Translations under genes and position numbers: made by a program
The notes under the pieces: generated by a model
What the model was told of the DNA's origin: nothing
The model's input: only the letters and a program-made list of their open reading frames with translations
Database searches by the model: none
DNA from: Allobosea sp. Tri-44
Lineage (GTDB): Bacteria > Pseudomonadota > Alphaproteobacteria > Rhizobiales > Beijerinckiaceae
Assembly (NCBI RefSeq): GCF_004123845.1
Contig: NZ_NBDP01000030.1
Location: 124,001 to 188,000, forward strand
Length of the DNA: 64,000 bases
Direction: 5' to 3'
Part shown: piece after piece, positions 24,886 through 34,783 of the stretch
How the letters are laid out: each line of letters opens with the position of its first letter
Position numbering within the stretch: position 1 is the stretch's first letter

Positions 24886-25883
24886 CACGCAAGATCGGCA
24901 TCGCCGTCATCGGGCTCGGTCCGGCCGCCCTGCCTCATTCCCGCAGCCTGGTCGACTTAGGCAACCGGGTCGATGTCCGGCACGTCGTCAGCCGCTCACA
25001 GGACCGACTCGACGCCTATCGCAGCCAGTTCCCCTTCCCCGGCACGACCGATATCGACGCCGTCCTCGCCGACAGCACTGTCGAGGCGGTGATCGTACTG
25101 ACGCCGCCGTCGAGCCATCGCGATGTCGGGGCGCTCTGCCTTGCCGCCGGCAAGCATGTGCTGGTCGAAAAGCCGCTGGAACTGACCGTCGCGCGCGGCG
25201 AGGAGCTGGTCGCAGCGGCGCGGGCCTCGGGCAAGGCCTTCGGCGTCGTGCTGCAGCACCGCTTCCGGCCGGCGAGCCTGCGCCTCAAGGCGGCATTGGA
25301 CAGCAGCGAACTCGGCATGGTCGAGGCGGGCCTGCTGCAGGTGCCGTGGTGGCGGCCGCAAAGTTATTACGACGAGCCCGGCCGGGGCACGATGGCACGC
25401 GATGGCGGCGGCGTGCTGCTGACGCAGGCGATCCACTCCTTCGACCTGTTCCGCTCGCTGGTCGGCGTGTCGAAGGTCGTGGCGGCGCAGGTGCGCACCA
25501 CCTCACTGCACCAGATGGAGACCGAGGACTATGTCGGCGCCCTGCTGGAGACCGAAAACGGCGCGCCGGCGACGCTGGTCACCACCACCGCCGCCCATCC
25601 TGGCCATCCCGAGCGCATCGAGGTCATCGGCAGCAAGGGCCATGCGGCGCTGGTCGGCGGGCGTCTGCAGCTCTCCTTCCTCGATGGCCGGTCCGAAATA
25701 GTCGAGGCCGAGGGCAATACCGGCAGCGGCGCCAACATCATGGACTTCCCGCACGACGCCCATCGCGCCGTGATTGCCGATTTCCTGGATGCGATCGAGG
25801 CCAAGCGCGATCCCGTGGTCACCGGCGAGGAAGCCCTGACCTCGCAGCGCTGGATCGACGCGATCCTCGCGGCTGGACGCTAA
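24882..25883 (+). CDS. Gfo/Idh/MocA family oxidoreductase
   Basis: A 333-residue second dehydrogenase, from a GTG that overlaps the previous stop as GTGA. GIAVIGLGPAALPHS is the nucleotide-binding loop, and VLVEKPLELT carries the EKP motif with its substrate-binding Lys. DGGGVLLTQAIHSFDLFRSL holds the conserved His. The pair of different dehydrogenases suggests successive oxidation/isomerisation of one imported substrate, as in inositol or sugar-acid pathways; the substrate is not identified. Confidence 0.9.
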   Translation: MTRKIGIAVIGLGPAALPHSRSLVDLGNRVDVRHVVSRSQDRLDAYRSQFPFPGTTDIDAVLADSTVEAVIVLTPPSSHRDVGALCLAAGKHVLVEKPLELTVARGEELVAAARASGKAFGVVLQHRFRPASLRLKAALDSSELGMVEAGLLQVPWWRPQSYYDEPGRGTMARDGGGVLLTQAIHSFDLFRSLVGVSKVVAAQVRTTSLHQMETEDYVGALLETENGAPATLVTTTAAHPGHPERIEVIGSKGHAALVGGRLQLSFLDGRSEIVEAEGNTGSGANIMDFPHDAHRAVIADFLDAIEAKRDPVVTGEEALTSQRWIDAILAAGR

Positions 25884-25886
25884 ACG

Positions 25887-27656
25887 TCACGCCATGCGAT
25901 AGGCCATGCGCACGCCGCCCCAATGGCGACCGGCGACGCGTAAGGGCGCGTCGACCTCGCGCATCAGCTGAATGCCGGCGCTACCCATGTCGCGCTGATA
26001 GGACTGGATGATGAAGGGCCGCGTCGAGCGGGCGGCGGTGATGCCGGCGCGGTCGTCGAAGATGCGGCGATCGCGGCTATAGGCAGCGTCCCAATCCCGG
26101 TCGCCCGGCCGCTGTGGCTGTGAATACTCGGGATGATGCACCGGGACATAACCGTTCCGGTCGATCGGCAAGGTGAAGACCAGGCGCGGATCGCTCGCCT
26201 TGGCCTGCTCCATCACCTGCGGCAGGATCGCCTGAAGTACCGGCAGCGCCCGGTTGGCGAACTGGCGTGGATTGGACTCGGGTACCGGCACATAGTCGGT
26301 GTCGAACAGGTCGTCCTCGTTCAGGCGACCTGTGCGCAGGGCCGCCTCGAGCAAGGCAGCGACCCGGTGTGCGAACTCCTGCGCCTGCTCGATCAGCGGG
26401 CGATAGCCGTCTTCGATCTCGGCGAGCCGCCGGTGCAGCGCCGCATGCGCGCCTTCCTCGCCGCGCTCGAACGCAATGTGGAGCCCGAGATCGCTGCGCG
26501 CCATCACCCGGCAGGGCAGCGGCAGCATGTTCTCGACCGCGATCGTGCCCCGCGCCCGCGCCTTCAGCTGCGTGTCGGCGACCGACAGCAACGCGCCACC
26601 GAAACCGAGATCGATCGTCTGCCCGGCGACCATGCGTCCGCCGAATTCGAGCGTGACCGGGCATTCGGCCGGGAAACGGTCATGCTGGCGCCGGTCGGCG
26701 AAGACGGTGTGGCGCAGCGTCGGCACGAAGCGCTCCAGCAGCCCCTCGGCCTGGCGCGCGCCTTCGGCCAGCGCCCGCCTGGCGTCGACATTCTCCTGCG
26801 CGGCAGCGAGCGCGACGCGGTCGACCTCAGTGACACGGTCCCGCACGGTCTCGATGAAACGCGCCGTGGCTTCGGCGCTGCGTGACAGTTCCGCCGCTGC
26901 GGCGGCCTGCTCCTGCGAGGCCTCGCCCACGGTCGCCATGACCGGATTGACCTCGCCGACGAGCCGGAAGGCGTCGGTGACCACCGCGGCCGAGCCCTGG
27001 GCCGTCTGGTTCAGCCGATCGACCTGGTTGCGGATATGGTCGGCCGCCTCGCGCACGCCGAGCGAGAGCGACTTCACCTCCTGCGCCACGACGCCGAAAC
27101 CCCTGCCGGCCTCGCCGGCGCGGGCTGCCTCGATGGTGGCGTTGAGGGCGAGCAGGTTGGTCTGGCGCGCGATCTCGGCGATGGCATCGACGATCGAGCG
27201 GATCTCGCCGGTCGCCGCCGCGAGCCCATTGATCATCGCCGTCGCTTCGGCGGCGCGTTCGGCCGCGTTGTCGAGCATGTCGCGGGCGCCGGACATGGCG
27301 GCGCCGACCCGTTCGGCCGCCTCCGAGACCTGCATGGTCGCCGTTGCCAATGCCGAAGAATTCTCGCTTGCCAGCACAGCCGCGTCGCGCAGCTCCGCCA
27401 TGCCGCCACGGATTTCCTGGGAGCGGACTTCCGAGCGCTGGGAGCAGTCCTCAGCCTGATCGAGCCCGTCATTGAGACGGCGCATCGCGGCGACGACATC
27501 GTTCTCGAGCTCGTTGATCGCTTCGCTGATCGAGGTCTCGGCGGGAGCGGGCAGTGGCGGTTGAGGCGTCTCGGCCACGGCCTGCGACGCAGCCGGCGCG
27601 GCAGCGGGGCCGGCGCGGCCCAACAGGCGCCAGACGGAGCGAGCAAGCATAGGCAT
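25887..27656 (-). CDS. Cytoplasmic chemoreceptor with central PilZ and C-terminal sensor domains
   Basis: A 589-residue methyl-accepting chemotaxis protein without membrane helices. The signalling hairpin tip is at about 161-195 ([20 protein letters not shown]). A PilZ-like domain follows at about 321-405, with RRQHDR matching RxxxR, but the second motif reads DLGFGG instead of DxSxxG. The C-terminal part (about 410-589) has [10 protein letters not shown], then a [10 protein letters not shown] segment and [13 protein letters not shown], a heme/PAS-like sensor found in other rhizobial receptors. It may link c-di-GMP or another cytoplasmic signal to taxis. Confidence 0.88.
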   Translation of the reverse strand: MPMLARSVWRLLGRAGPAAAPAASQAVAETPQPPLPAPAETSISEAINELENDVVAAMRRLNDGLDQAEDCSQRSEVRSQEIRGGMAELRDAAVLASENSSALATATMQVSEAAERVGAAMSGARDMLDNAAERAAEATAMINGLAAATGEIRSIVDAIAEIARQTNLLALNATIEAARAGEAGRGFGVVAQEVKSLSLGVREAADHIRNQVDRLNQTAQGSAAVVTDAFRLVGEVNPVMATVGEASQEQAAAAAELSRSAEATARFIETVRDRVTEVDRVALAAAQENVDARRALAEGARQAEGLLERFVPTLRHTVFADRRQHDRFPAECPVTLEFGGRMVAGQTIDLGFGGALLSVADTQLKARARGTIAVENMLPLPCRVMARSDLGLHIAFERGEEGAHAALHRRLAEIEDGYRPLIEQAQEFAHRVAALLEAALRTGRLNEDDLFDTDYVPVPESNPRQFANRALPVLQAILPQVMEQAKASDPRLVFTLPIDRNGYVPVHHPEYSQPQRPGDRDWDAAYSRDRRIFDDRAGITAARSTRPFIIQSYQRDMGSAGIQLMREVDAPLRVAGRHWGGVRMAYRMA

Positions 27657-27875
27657 TCCCGAGCGAGACAGGATGCCGGACTATGCCGCCGACAGGGTTA
27701 ACAAAAGCCTGAAGTCAGCCGCTCGAAGCGCAGTTTTCCAGTGTGTCGGCCTGCCGCCCTGCCCGCTGCGCGTATGCGCTCACGCACCAGGCGGGATGGA
27801 CCCGAACCACCCGCCCGCCTAGATTGCAGGCAGAACCGACCGACGGATGAAGTCGGCCTCCTCCAGGATCCTTCC

Positions 27876-29015
27876 ATGAGCTCATCGCAATACGACGTGA
27901 TCGTCGCCGGCGTCGGTGCGATGGGCTCCGCCGCCTGCTGGCATCTGGCCAAGCGTGGCCTCAAGGTGCTCGGTCTCGAAAGGTTTGACCTCGGCCATAC
28001 GATGGGCTCCTCGCACGGGCTGACGCGGATCATCCGCCTCGCCTATTTCGAGGGCTCGCACTATGTGCCGATCGTCAAGCGGGCGCACCAGCTCTGGAGC
28101 GAGACCGGCGAGGCGGCCGGGCTGAAGCTTCTGCACGTCACAGGCTCGCTCGACCTCGCGCCGGAAGGGCTCGGCCCGGTCGAGTCATCGCTCAAATCCT
28201 GCCTCGACCATGGGCTCGAGCACGAGGTGCTCGACCGCGACGAGATCTCTCGCCGTTTCCCGGCCTTCCAGCTACCGGACGGGCATATCGGCCTGTGGCA
28301 GGCGGGCGGCGGCTTCGTCGCCTCGGAGAAGGCGATCTACGCCCATGTCGGACTGGCACAATCCAAGGGCGCCGATATCCGCACCGGCGAGCCGATGCTC
28401 GATTGGCAGCCGACCGCCGATGGCGGCGTCACCGTCAGGACCGAGCGCGGCACCTATTCGGCCGGGCGGCTCGTGCTCACCTCCGGCGGCTGGATCGCCG
28501 ATGCGGTGCCGGCGCTGAAGCAGCGGGTCAGGACGGTGCGGCAGGCGATCGGCTGGTTCACCACGCGCCGGCCGGAACTCTTCCGCGAGGGCGCTTTCCC
28601 GGTCTTCATCCTCAGCGTCGAGGAAGGCAATTTCTACGGCTTCCCGCTCTACGAGCATCCCGGCTTCAAGCTCGGCGGACCGCATTTCGGGCGCGAGCCG
28701 ATGGACCCGCGCGATCCCGACCGGACACCGAGCCCGAACCAGGTCAAGCTGATCCGCGAATGCCTGGCACGCTATATCCCCGACGCCGCAGGCGAGCCGC
28801 TGACGGTGAAGGGCTGCATCTATACTGTCTCGCCCGACGAGGGCTTCATCATCGACGCGGTGCCCGGCGTGCCGCAGGCCGTGTTCGCCTCGGCCTGCTC
28901 CGGCCATGGCTTCAAGTTTGCCAGCGCGATCGGCGAGATTCTCGCCGATCTCTCAACCAGCGGCCGCTCGGCCTTCGATCTCTCCGCCTTCTCCCTTTCC
29001 CGCTTCGACGCCTGA
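27876..29015 (+). CDS. solA: SolA-like sarcosine / N-methyltryptophan oxidase
   Basis: A 379-residue FAD amine oxidase that demethylates an N-methyl amino acid, giving formaldehyde and peroxide. The ADP-binding GVGAMGSA is near 11-18. The covalent-FAD cysteine lies in GCIYTVSPDEGFIID, matching monomeric sarcosine oxidases. SGHGFKF follows near the C-terminus. AGGA lies about nine bases before the ATG. The next gene (EamA exporter) begins 27 bases on. Exact substrate uncertain between sarcosine, pipecolate and N-methyltryptophan. Confidence 0.85.
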   Translation: MSSSQYDVIVAGVGAMGSAACWHLAKRGLKVLGLERFDLGHTMGSSHGLTRIIRLAYFEGSHYVPIVKRAHQLWSETGEAAGLKLLHVTGSLDLAPEGLGPVESSLKSCLDHGLEHEVLDRDEISRRFPAFQLPDGHIGLWQAGGGFVASEKAIYAHVGLAQSKGADIRTGEPMLDWQPTADGGVTVRTERGTYSAGRLVLTSGGWIADAVPALKQRVRTVRQAIGWFTTRRPELFREGAFPVFILSVEEGNFYGFPLYEHPGFKLGGPHFGREPMDPRDPDRTPSPNQVKLIRECLARYIPDAAGEPLTVKGCIYTVSPDEGFIIDAVPGVPQAVFASACSGHGFKFASAIGEILADLSTSGRSAFDLSAFSLSRFDA

Positions 29016-29042
29016 GCCCTCCCGGGCTCGACAGGAAACGCC

Positions 29043-29945
29043 TTGGCCACCGCCGCCCAGAACCGCCGCGGCATCATCGCCATGATGACGGCGATGTCGC
29101 TCTTCTGCTGCAACGACGCGCTGATGAAGCTCGCCCGCGAAGCCTTCCCGACCGGGCAGGCGGTGGCGATGCGCACAGGCTTCGCCATTGTGGTGGGCCT
29201 CCTGATGGTCACAATGATGGGCGACTGGCGCAAGCTGCGGCTCGGGCTGAAGCCGATCGTGCTCGGACGCGGGGTGATTGAGGCGCTGTGCGCACAGACC
29301 TTCATCTGGGCACTCGGCGTGCTGCCGCTCGCCAACATCACCGCGATCGCGATGGCCTCGCCGCTGCTCATTGTCGTGCTGGCGGTACTCTTGCGGATCG
29401 AAACGGTCGGGTGGCGCCGGACGGTCGCACTGGCGGTCGGCTTCATCGGCGTCCTGATCGTGATGCGCCCCAGCGCCGAAGGTTTCAGCCTCGCCGCGCT
29501 GATCGCCCTCGCCAGCGCCTGTCTGGTTGCCATCCGCGACCTGATGACCCGGATGGTCGGCAACGAAGTGCCCTCGACCGTGATTTCGCTGACCACGACC
29601 CTGATCGTCGGCATGCTCAGCCTGAGCATGGGCGCGCTGGAAACCTGGCAATCGCCCTGGCGGATCGAGCTCATCTATCTCGCAGTCGCCGCGCTCCTGG
29701 TGACGGCTGGCGGTTTCTGCGTCATCAGCGCCTTCCGCAATACCGATGTCGGCGTCGTCGCGGGTTATCGCTACTCGGTCGTGCTCATCGCCGTGCTGAT
29801 CGGCTGGCTGGTCTGGGGCGAGACGCCGGACAAGATCGCCTTCGTTGGCATCGCGCTGATCGTCGGCAGCGGCCTCTACACCCTCCACCGCCAGCGCGTC
29901 CGCCCCGATTCGCAGCTGAAGCCCGAGGGCGACAAGCCGCTATGA
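29043..29945 (+). CDS. EamA/DMT-family membrane transporter
   Basis: A 300-residue transporter with ten hydrophobic helices in two EamA repeats (about 8-140 and 150-285). The second repeat includes SAFRNTDVGVVAGYRYSVV and a GWLVWGE segment, typical of the family. Starts at a TTG with AGGAAA upstream. The stop overlaps the start of the MFS gene (ATGA), so the two exporters are coupled. Substrate unknown; amino-acid or metabolite export is common. Confidence 0.88.
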   Translation: MATAAQNRRGIIAMMTAMSLFCCNDALMKLAREAFPTGQAVAMRTGFAIVVGLLMVTMMGDWRKLRLGLKPIVLGRGVIEALCAQTFIWALGVLPLANITAIAMASPLLIVVLAVLLRIETVGWRRTVALAVGFIGVLIVMRPSAEGFSLAALIALASACLVAIRDLMTRMVGNEVPSTVISLTTTLIVGMLSLSMGALETWQSPWRIELIYLAVAALLVTAGGFCVISAFRNTDVGVVAGYRYSVVLIAVLIGWLVWGETPDKIAFVGIALIVGSGLYTLHRQRVRPDSQLKPEGDKPL

Positions 29946-31117
29946 ACCCCAAACCCTCCCTCACCGTCCTCGTCGCGATCTCGACGCTGCAGCCGATCGC
30001 ACTCAACATGCTGGCCCCCGCGACGCCGGCACTCGCCCGCAACTTCGCCACCAGTTACGCGACGATCCAGCTGACCCTGACGCTCTTCCTGGTGGCGGTG
30101 GCGTTGACGCAGCTCATCGTCGGCCCGCTCTCCGACCGCTTCGGGCGCCGCCCCTGCGTGATGGCCGGTGCCGCGGTCTTCACGGTCGGCTCGGTGCTCG
30201 GCGCGCTGGCGGACAGCGCAGGCACCCTGCTGTTCGCCCGCGTGCTCGAAGGCGCTGGCGCCGGAACCACCTTCGCTTTGGCGCGCGCCATCATCCGCGA
30301 CACGGCCAGCCGCGACGAGGCCGCGAGCCAGATCGCGACGGTGACCATGGTCATGGTGGTCGCGCCGATGATCACGCCCTATCTCGGCGGCCACATCGAA
30401 ACCAGCTTCGGCTGGCGCATGATCTTCTGGTCGATGGCTGCAGTGGCCGCGATCGTGCTGGCGCTCGTCGGCCTGCGCCTGCCCGAGACGGCGCCGAATG
30501 TCGGCGTGCGAACCTCGCTCATCGACATTTTCCGGGCCTTTCCGGACCTGGCGCGCGACCGCAGTTTCATCCGCAACGTGATCGCGCTGGCGATGACCTC
30601 TGCCGCCTTCTTCGCCTTCATCGCAGCGGCGCCGTTCATCGTGGTCGAGACCATGGGGCGCGGCTCCGACACTTACGGCGCCTATTTCATCATCAACGCC
30701 TTCGGCTACATGGTGGGCAATTTCGCGATGTCCCGATTGGTGCTGCGGCACGGCACGGCGCGGATGGCCTGGATCGGCCTGGTGATCTCGTTCGTGGCGA
30801 CGACGGCCGCGCTCGCGATCTCGCTGACGCCTTATTGGACGCCGCTGACCCTGTTCCTGCCGCTCGCCATCAACGCGATCGGCAACGGGTTGACCCTACC
30901 GGGAGCGACCGCCGCGGCGCTTTCGGCAAGACCCGAGCTCGCCGGCTCCGCCGCCGGGCTGTCGGGCGCGATTCAGCTCGGTTCGGGCGCGCTCGCGACC
31001 ATACTGATCAGCTCGCTCGTGGCGCATTGGCCGCCGGCGCTGATGGCGATGATGTGGCTGATGCTGATCGTCGCCCTCTTCGCATTGCGCAGCGAGCCCC
31101 GGCGGCGCAACGACTGA
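29942..31117 (+). CDS. Bcr/CflA-type MFS efflux transporter
   Basis: A 391-residue, 12-helix MFS drug:H+ antiporter (DHA1, Bcr/CflA). The loop 2-3 signature is LSDRFGRRP near 63, and motif C-like sequence GTTFALARAIIRD is near 112-124. It would export toxic compounds or metabolites. Coupled by ATGA overlap to the EamA gene. A 109-base gap follows before the TRAP permeases. Confidence 0.9.
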   Translation: MNPKPSLTVLVAISTLQPIALNMLAPATPALARNFATSYATIQLTLTLFLVAVALTQLIVGPLSDRFGRRPCVMAGAAVFTVGSVLGALADSAGTLLFARVLEGAGAGTTFALARAIIRDTASRDEAASQIATVTMVMVVAPMITPYLGGHIETSFGWRMIFWSMAAVAAIVLALVGLRLPETAPNVGVRTSLIDIFRAFPDLARDRSFIRNVIALAMTSAAFFAFIAAAPFIVVETMGRGSDTYGAYFIINAFGYMVGNFAMSRLVLRHGTARMAWIGLVISFVATTAALAISLTPYWTPLTLFLPLAINAIGNGLTLPGATAAALSARPELAGSAAGLSGAIQLGSGALATILISSLVAHWPPALMAMMWLMLIVALFALRSEPRRRND

Positions 31118-31226
31118 TCCACAGCGCCTTGCGCCGCGCAATCTTGTACGGCATGTAGCATTCGTATAACCGCCCTTCGTAAACCGCATGATGCGGCCGT
31201 AATCCACAAGGTCAGGGAGGACTGAG

Positions 31227-31826
31227 GTGGACGCACCCCTCGCTTTGAGTCGCGCGATCGACACCCTCAACCGCAAGATCGGTCAATGGGTCGCCTGGCT
31301 GATCCTGCTGGCGGTCATCGTCTCGACCGTGAACGCGATCATCCGCAAGCTGTTCAACGTCTCGTCGAATTCCTGGCTCGAGCTGCAATGGGTGCTGTTC
31401 GGCGCGGTCTTCCTGCTCTGCGCAGCCTGGACGCTGCAGGTGAAGGAGCACATCCGCATCGACATCGTGAACAACCTGCTGCCCAAGCGCGTGCAGCAGT
31501 GGATCGACCTGGTCGGCCATCTCCTGTTCCTGCTGCCGTTCTGTGCGCTGATGATCTATCATTCCGGCCCGTTCTTCATCCGCTCCTACCAGGTCAACGA
31601 GCAGTCGCTCTCGGCCGGTGGCCTGCCGCAATGGCCGGCCAAGGGACTGGTGATCATCGGCTTCTCCCTGCTGCTGCTGCAGGGTATCTCCGAGGTGATC
31701 AAGCAGATCGCGATCATGCGCGGAAAGCTCGAAGACGACGAGACGCTGCGCGGCCATGCCGCTGCCGCCGAAGCCGAAGCGCAGCGCCTGCTCGAGCAGG
31801 CCAGGGCCGAAGGGCTCGCCCCGTGA
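31227..31826 (+). CDS. TRAP transporter small permease (DctQ, FcbT2 type)
   Basis: A 199-residue membrane protein with four helices. The WLELQWVLFGAVFLLCAAWT segment is typical of DctQ subunits of the FcbT/TakP type. The C-terminus is a long charged helix rich in Ala, Glu and Arg. It pairs with the large permease whose GTG overlaps its stop. Binding proteins for the system are probably those encoded at 35.3-37.7 kb on the other strand. Confidence 0.9.
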   Translation: MDAPLALSRAIDTLNRKIGQWVAWLILLAVIVSTVNAIIRKLFNVSSNSWLELQWVLFGAVFLLCAAWTLQVKEHIRIDIVNNLLPKRVQQWIDLVGHLLFLLPFCALMIYHSGPFFIRSYQVNEQSLSAGGLPQWPAKGLVIIGFSLLLLQGISEVIKQIAIMRGKLEDDETLRGHAAAAEAEAQRLLEQARAEGLAP

Positions 31827-33631
31827 GCAAAGCCGTTTCCCGGATCCGTTCAATGACCTTCGCCCGCTCCGCCGCGCTGCTGCTCGCACTCACCGCCGCA
31901 GCCTTCCTCAGCCTGCACACCGGCGACGCGCACGCCGCCGGGATCGGCGACTTCCTGCGCGCCAACATGGCGCCGGTGATGTTCGTCGCGCTCGTGCTGT
32001 TCCTGCTGCTCGGCTATCCCGTCGCCTTCGCGCTCGCCGCCAACGGCCTGTTCTTCGCCCTGGTCGGCATCGAACTCGGCATGTTCCAGGAGAATTTCCT
32101 GCAGGCGCTGCCGGAACGCATCTACGGCACGATGAACAACGACGTGCTGCTGGCGATTCCGTTCTTCACCTTCATGGGGCTGGTGCTGGAGCGCTCCGGC
32201 ATGGCGGAGGACCTGCTCGACACGATCGGCCAGCTCTTCGGGCCGATCCGCGGCGGCCTCGCCTATGCGGTGATCTTCGTCGGGGCGCTGCTTGCCGCCA
32301 CGACCGGCGTCGTCGCGGCGTCCGTCATCTCGATGGGCCTGATCTCGCTGCCGATCATGCTGCGCTATGGCTATGACCGGCGCCTCGCCTCGGGCGTGAT
32401 CGCGGCGTCGGGCACGCTGGCGCAGATCATCCCGCCCTCGCTCGTCCTGATCGTGCTCGCCGACCAGCTCGGCCGCTCCGTCGGCGACATGTATGAGGGC
32501 GCCTTCATCCCCGGCCTGGTACTAGCCGGGCTATACGCCGGCTATGTCTTCCTGACCACCATCTTCCGGCCAGAACGCGCCCCCGGCCTGCCACCCGAGG
32601 CGCAGACGCTGCGCGACGCCGACGGCGTGACGCGGCGGCGCTCGCTGCTGGTGGTGACGATCCTCGCCTTCGCCGTCGCCATTGCCTACATGAAGTACTT
32701 CACCACGCTCGGCGGCGGCGCGGATTTCGTCATCCTGACGATGTCGATCGCAGTCGCGGTTTCCTTCGTGATCGCGCTGGTCAACAAATACCTGAAGCTC
32801 AACCTGCTCTCGCGCATGACCGAGCAGGTCGTCTTCGTGATGGTGCCGCCACTGGCGCTGATCTTCCTGGTGCTCGGTACGATCTTCATCGGCGTCGCGA
32901 CGCCGACCGAAGGCGGTGCCATGGGCGCGGCCGGCGCGATCCTGCTCGCCTGGGGCAAGAAGCGCATGACCTTCAACCTGCTCCGGCAGGCGACGGAGTC
33001 GACTGCGAAGCTTTCGGCCTTCGTGCTCTTCATCCTGGTCGGCGCCCGCGTGTTCTCGCTGACCTTCTATGGCGTCAACGGCCATGTCTGGGTCGAGCAT
33101 CTGCTCGTCGGGCTGCCGGGCGGCGCGACGGGCTTCCTGATCGTCGTCAACGTGATGGTCTTCCTGCTCGCCTTCTTCCTCGACTTCTTCGAGCTCGCCT
33201 TCATCATCGTGCCGCTGCTCGGCCCGGCGGCGGAGAAGCTCGGCATCGATCTGATCTGGTTCGGCGTCATCCTCGGCGTGAACATGCAGACCTCGTTCAT
33301 GCACCCGCCCTTCGGCTTCGCGCTGTTCTTCCTGCGCTCGGTCGCGCCAAAGAATCCCTATCGCGACAAGGTGACGAGCAAGATGATGGAACCGGTGACG
33401 ACCGGGCAGATCTACTGGGGCGCCGTGCCCTTCGTGGTGATCCAGTGCATCATGGTCGCGCTGGTCGTGCTCTTCCCGCAGATGGTGATGCACTACAAGA
33501 GTTCGGGCATTCAGCTCGACCAGCAGCAGATCAACAAGCAGCTCGACAACATCACCATTCCAGGGCTCGGCGGCTCCGGCGGACTGCCGGGGCTCGACCT
33601 CAACGCCCCACCGACGCTGAACCTGAAATAG
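31823..33631 (+). CDS. TRAP transporter large permease (DctM, FcbT3 type)
   Basis: A 602-residue permease that carries the solute with Na+. It is longer than common DctM (about 430), as FcbT3-type proteins are. More than a dozen helices are visible. DctM motifs include AIPFFTFMGLVLERSGMAEDLL, AASGTLAQIIPPSLVLIVLADQ and GVATPTEGGAMGA. A long hydrophilic loop lies near 255-275. The tail after residue 560 is glycine- and proline-rich. GTG at 31823 overlaps the small-permease stop; an ATG at 31853 is the alternative start. Confidence 0.92.
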   Translation: MSKAVSRIRSMTFARSAALLLALTAAAFLSLHTGDAHAAGIGDFLRANMAPVMFVALVLFLLLGYPVAFALAANGLFFALVGIELGMFQENFLQALPERIYGTMNNDVLLAIPFFTFMGLVLERSGMAEDLLDTIGQLFGPIRGGLAYAVIFVGALLAATTGVVAASVISMGLISLPIMLRYGYDRRLASGVIAASGTLAQIIPPSLVLIVLADQLGRSVGDMYEGAFIPGLVLAGLYAGYVFLTTIFRPERAPGLPPEAQTLRDADGVTRRRSLLVVTILAFAVAIAYMKYFTTLGGGADFVILTMSIAVAVSFVIALVNKYLKLNLLSRMTEQVVFVMVPPLALIFLVLGTIFIGVATPTEGGAMGAAGAILLAWGKKRMTFNLLRQATESTAKLSAFVLFILVGARVFSLTFYGVNGHVWVEHLLVGLPGGATGFLIVVNVMVFLLAFFLDFFELAFIIVPLLGPAAEKLGIDLIWFGVILGVNMQTSFMHPPFGFALFFLRSVAPKNPYRDKVTSKMMEPVTTGQIYWGAVPFVVIQCIMVALVVLFPQMVMHYKSSGIQLDQQQINKQLDNITIPGLGGSGGLPGLDLNAPPTLNLK

Positions 33632-33654
33632 GGTGGCAGGCCGGAACGACGAGC

Positions 33655-33762
33655 CGTCATGCTCGGGCTTGACCCGAGCATCTCAGGCCGGAAGAGGTTC
33701 CAATCCGAGCCTTCTGGTCATGAGATTCTCGGGTCTGCGCTTCGCTCCGCCCGAGAATGACG
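33655..33762. repeat. Palindromic intergenic repeat (CGTCATNC family)
   Basis: About 108 bases bounded by CGTCATGCTCGGG and CCCGAGAATGACG, with internal inverted arms, in the gap between convergent genes. Similar outer arms occur at 41668-41774 and 49988-50080. Such elements are common and scattered in alphaproteobacterial genomes. Confidence 0.7.
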
Positions 33763-33768
33763 CGGGGT

Positions 33769-34158
33769 TTACCAGCGCTGCCACCCGTTATTCAGGTTGT
33801 TGTCGATCCGGCCGCGGCCGCTGATCACGGCGCGCATCTCGCCCAGGGACGTCGCGCTGCGCGCCTCGCCATAGACCATCGCATCAGCGCCGGAGCCGTA
33901 GCCGCGGCGGCTGGAACTTTTGCCGAACTCGACGCGGACACCGCCGCCGATACGGACACAGGCCGAAGAGCCTTCGACGCGAACGAAACCAGGCCCATAC
34001 TCCGGACAGGGGCGCGCTGCCTGCGCCGGCGCGGGGCGAGCCGCCGTCGGCTTGGCCTTGGCGGGCGCGCGCCCAGGAAGAGGCTCGCCGATCGACTGCG
34101 CGCCTGCCAGAGCCGGCAGCCCGAAGATGGCAATAACGATGGCGACAGGCAGCTTCAT
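33769..34158 (-). CDS. Secreted protein resembling a porin N-terminal segment
   Basis: A 129-residue protein with a signal peptide ending ALAGAQS and an Ala/Pro/Lys-rich linker. The segment CPEYGPGFVRVEGSSACVRIGG closely matches the opening of Porin_2 family porins, where two cysteines flank GxGF...C(I/V)R(I/V). Only this motif and a short tail remain; a real porin has 300-450 residues. It ends NLNNGWQRW. It may be a small family in its own right or the remnant of a porin. Confidence 0.75.
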   Translation of the reverse strand: MKLPVAIVIAIFGLPALAGAQSIGEPLPGRAPAKAKPTAARPAPAQAARPCPEYGPGFVRVEGSSACVRIGGGVRVEFGKSSSRRGYGSGADAMVYGEARSATSLGEMRAVISGRGRIDNNLNNGWQRW

Positions 34159-34227
34159 GGCGCGCTCGGTCAGTGAGTGTGTTTGCAATCTAACCCGGCA
34201 AACGAGGCCGGGCTAGGGCAGCCACGT

Positions 34228-34674
34228 TCAACTGCTCCCGGCGCTCTCGGCCAGGATCGGCGCCGTTTCGATCTCGCCGACGCCAGGAACGGCGCTCAAC
34301 CTGTCGACCAGTCGCGACAGCGCCGGCGCATCTTGCGTCTCGACGATCAGCATCGCGTCGACCGGTCCGGCCAGCGAATAGCAAGCGACGATCTCCGGCC
34401 AGTGCCTGAAGCGATCGAGCACGGTCGCACAGGGGCGCGTGCGGATGCGCAGGGAGAGCACCGCGCGGGTGGCCGGCGCCTTCGGCCTGTCCGCGAGTCG
34501 CGCGCTGTAGCCGAGGATGGTCCCATCGCGCTCGAGCCTCGCCATCCTCTCCTGGATCGCGGTGCGCGAGAGGCCGGCACCGCGCGCCAGCGCCGTGAAG
34601 GAAGCGCGGGCATTGGCCTGGAGCAGCGCAAGCAGCTTCCGGTCGATGGCGTCGAGCTCACCGTCGTTTCGCAA
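34228..34674 (-). CDS. Lrp/AsnC-family regulator
   Basis: A 148-residue regulator with an N-terminal HTH (LDAIDRKLLALLQANARASF then GLSRTAIQERMARLE) and an RAM domain whose strand pattern (VLSLRIRTRP, ACYSLAGPVDAMLIVE) should bind amino acids. The TTG at 34674 has an AGGAGG eight bases upstream, clearly better than the ATG at 34704. It is divergent from the cupin gene 109 bases away and may control it. Confidence 0.88.
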   Translation of the reverse strand: MRNDGELDAIDRKLLALLQANARASFTALARGAGLSRTAIQERMARLERDGTILGYSARLADRPKAPATRAVLSLRIRTRPCATVLDRFRHWPEIVACYSLAGPVDAMLIVETQDAPALSRLVDRLSAVPGVGEIETAPILAESAGSS

Positions 34675-34783
34675 GCCAAGCCTCCTGCAAACCGCCGATC
34701 GCAACCGCGACCGGCGTCTTGCCTATGGCACGGGTGGCCCCGTCGGTGAAGGTTCAGGGTCTTGAGCAACCGGAGACATCAGG

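Noticed and set aside
29288-29941. Upstream half of a 609-codon frame ending in the MFS transporter
   Set aside because: Only the part from 29942 is transporter-like; the earlier codons overlap the EamA gene and read as Arg/Pro-rich shadow.
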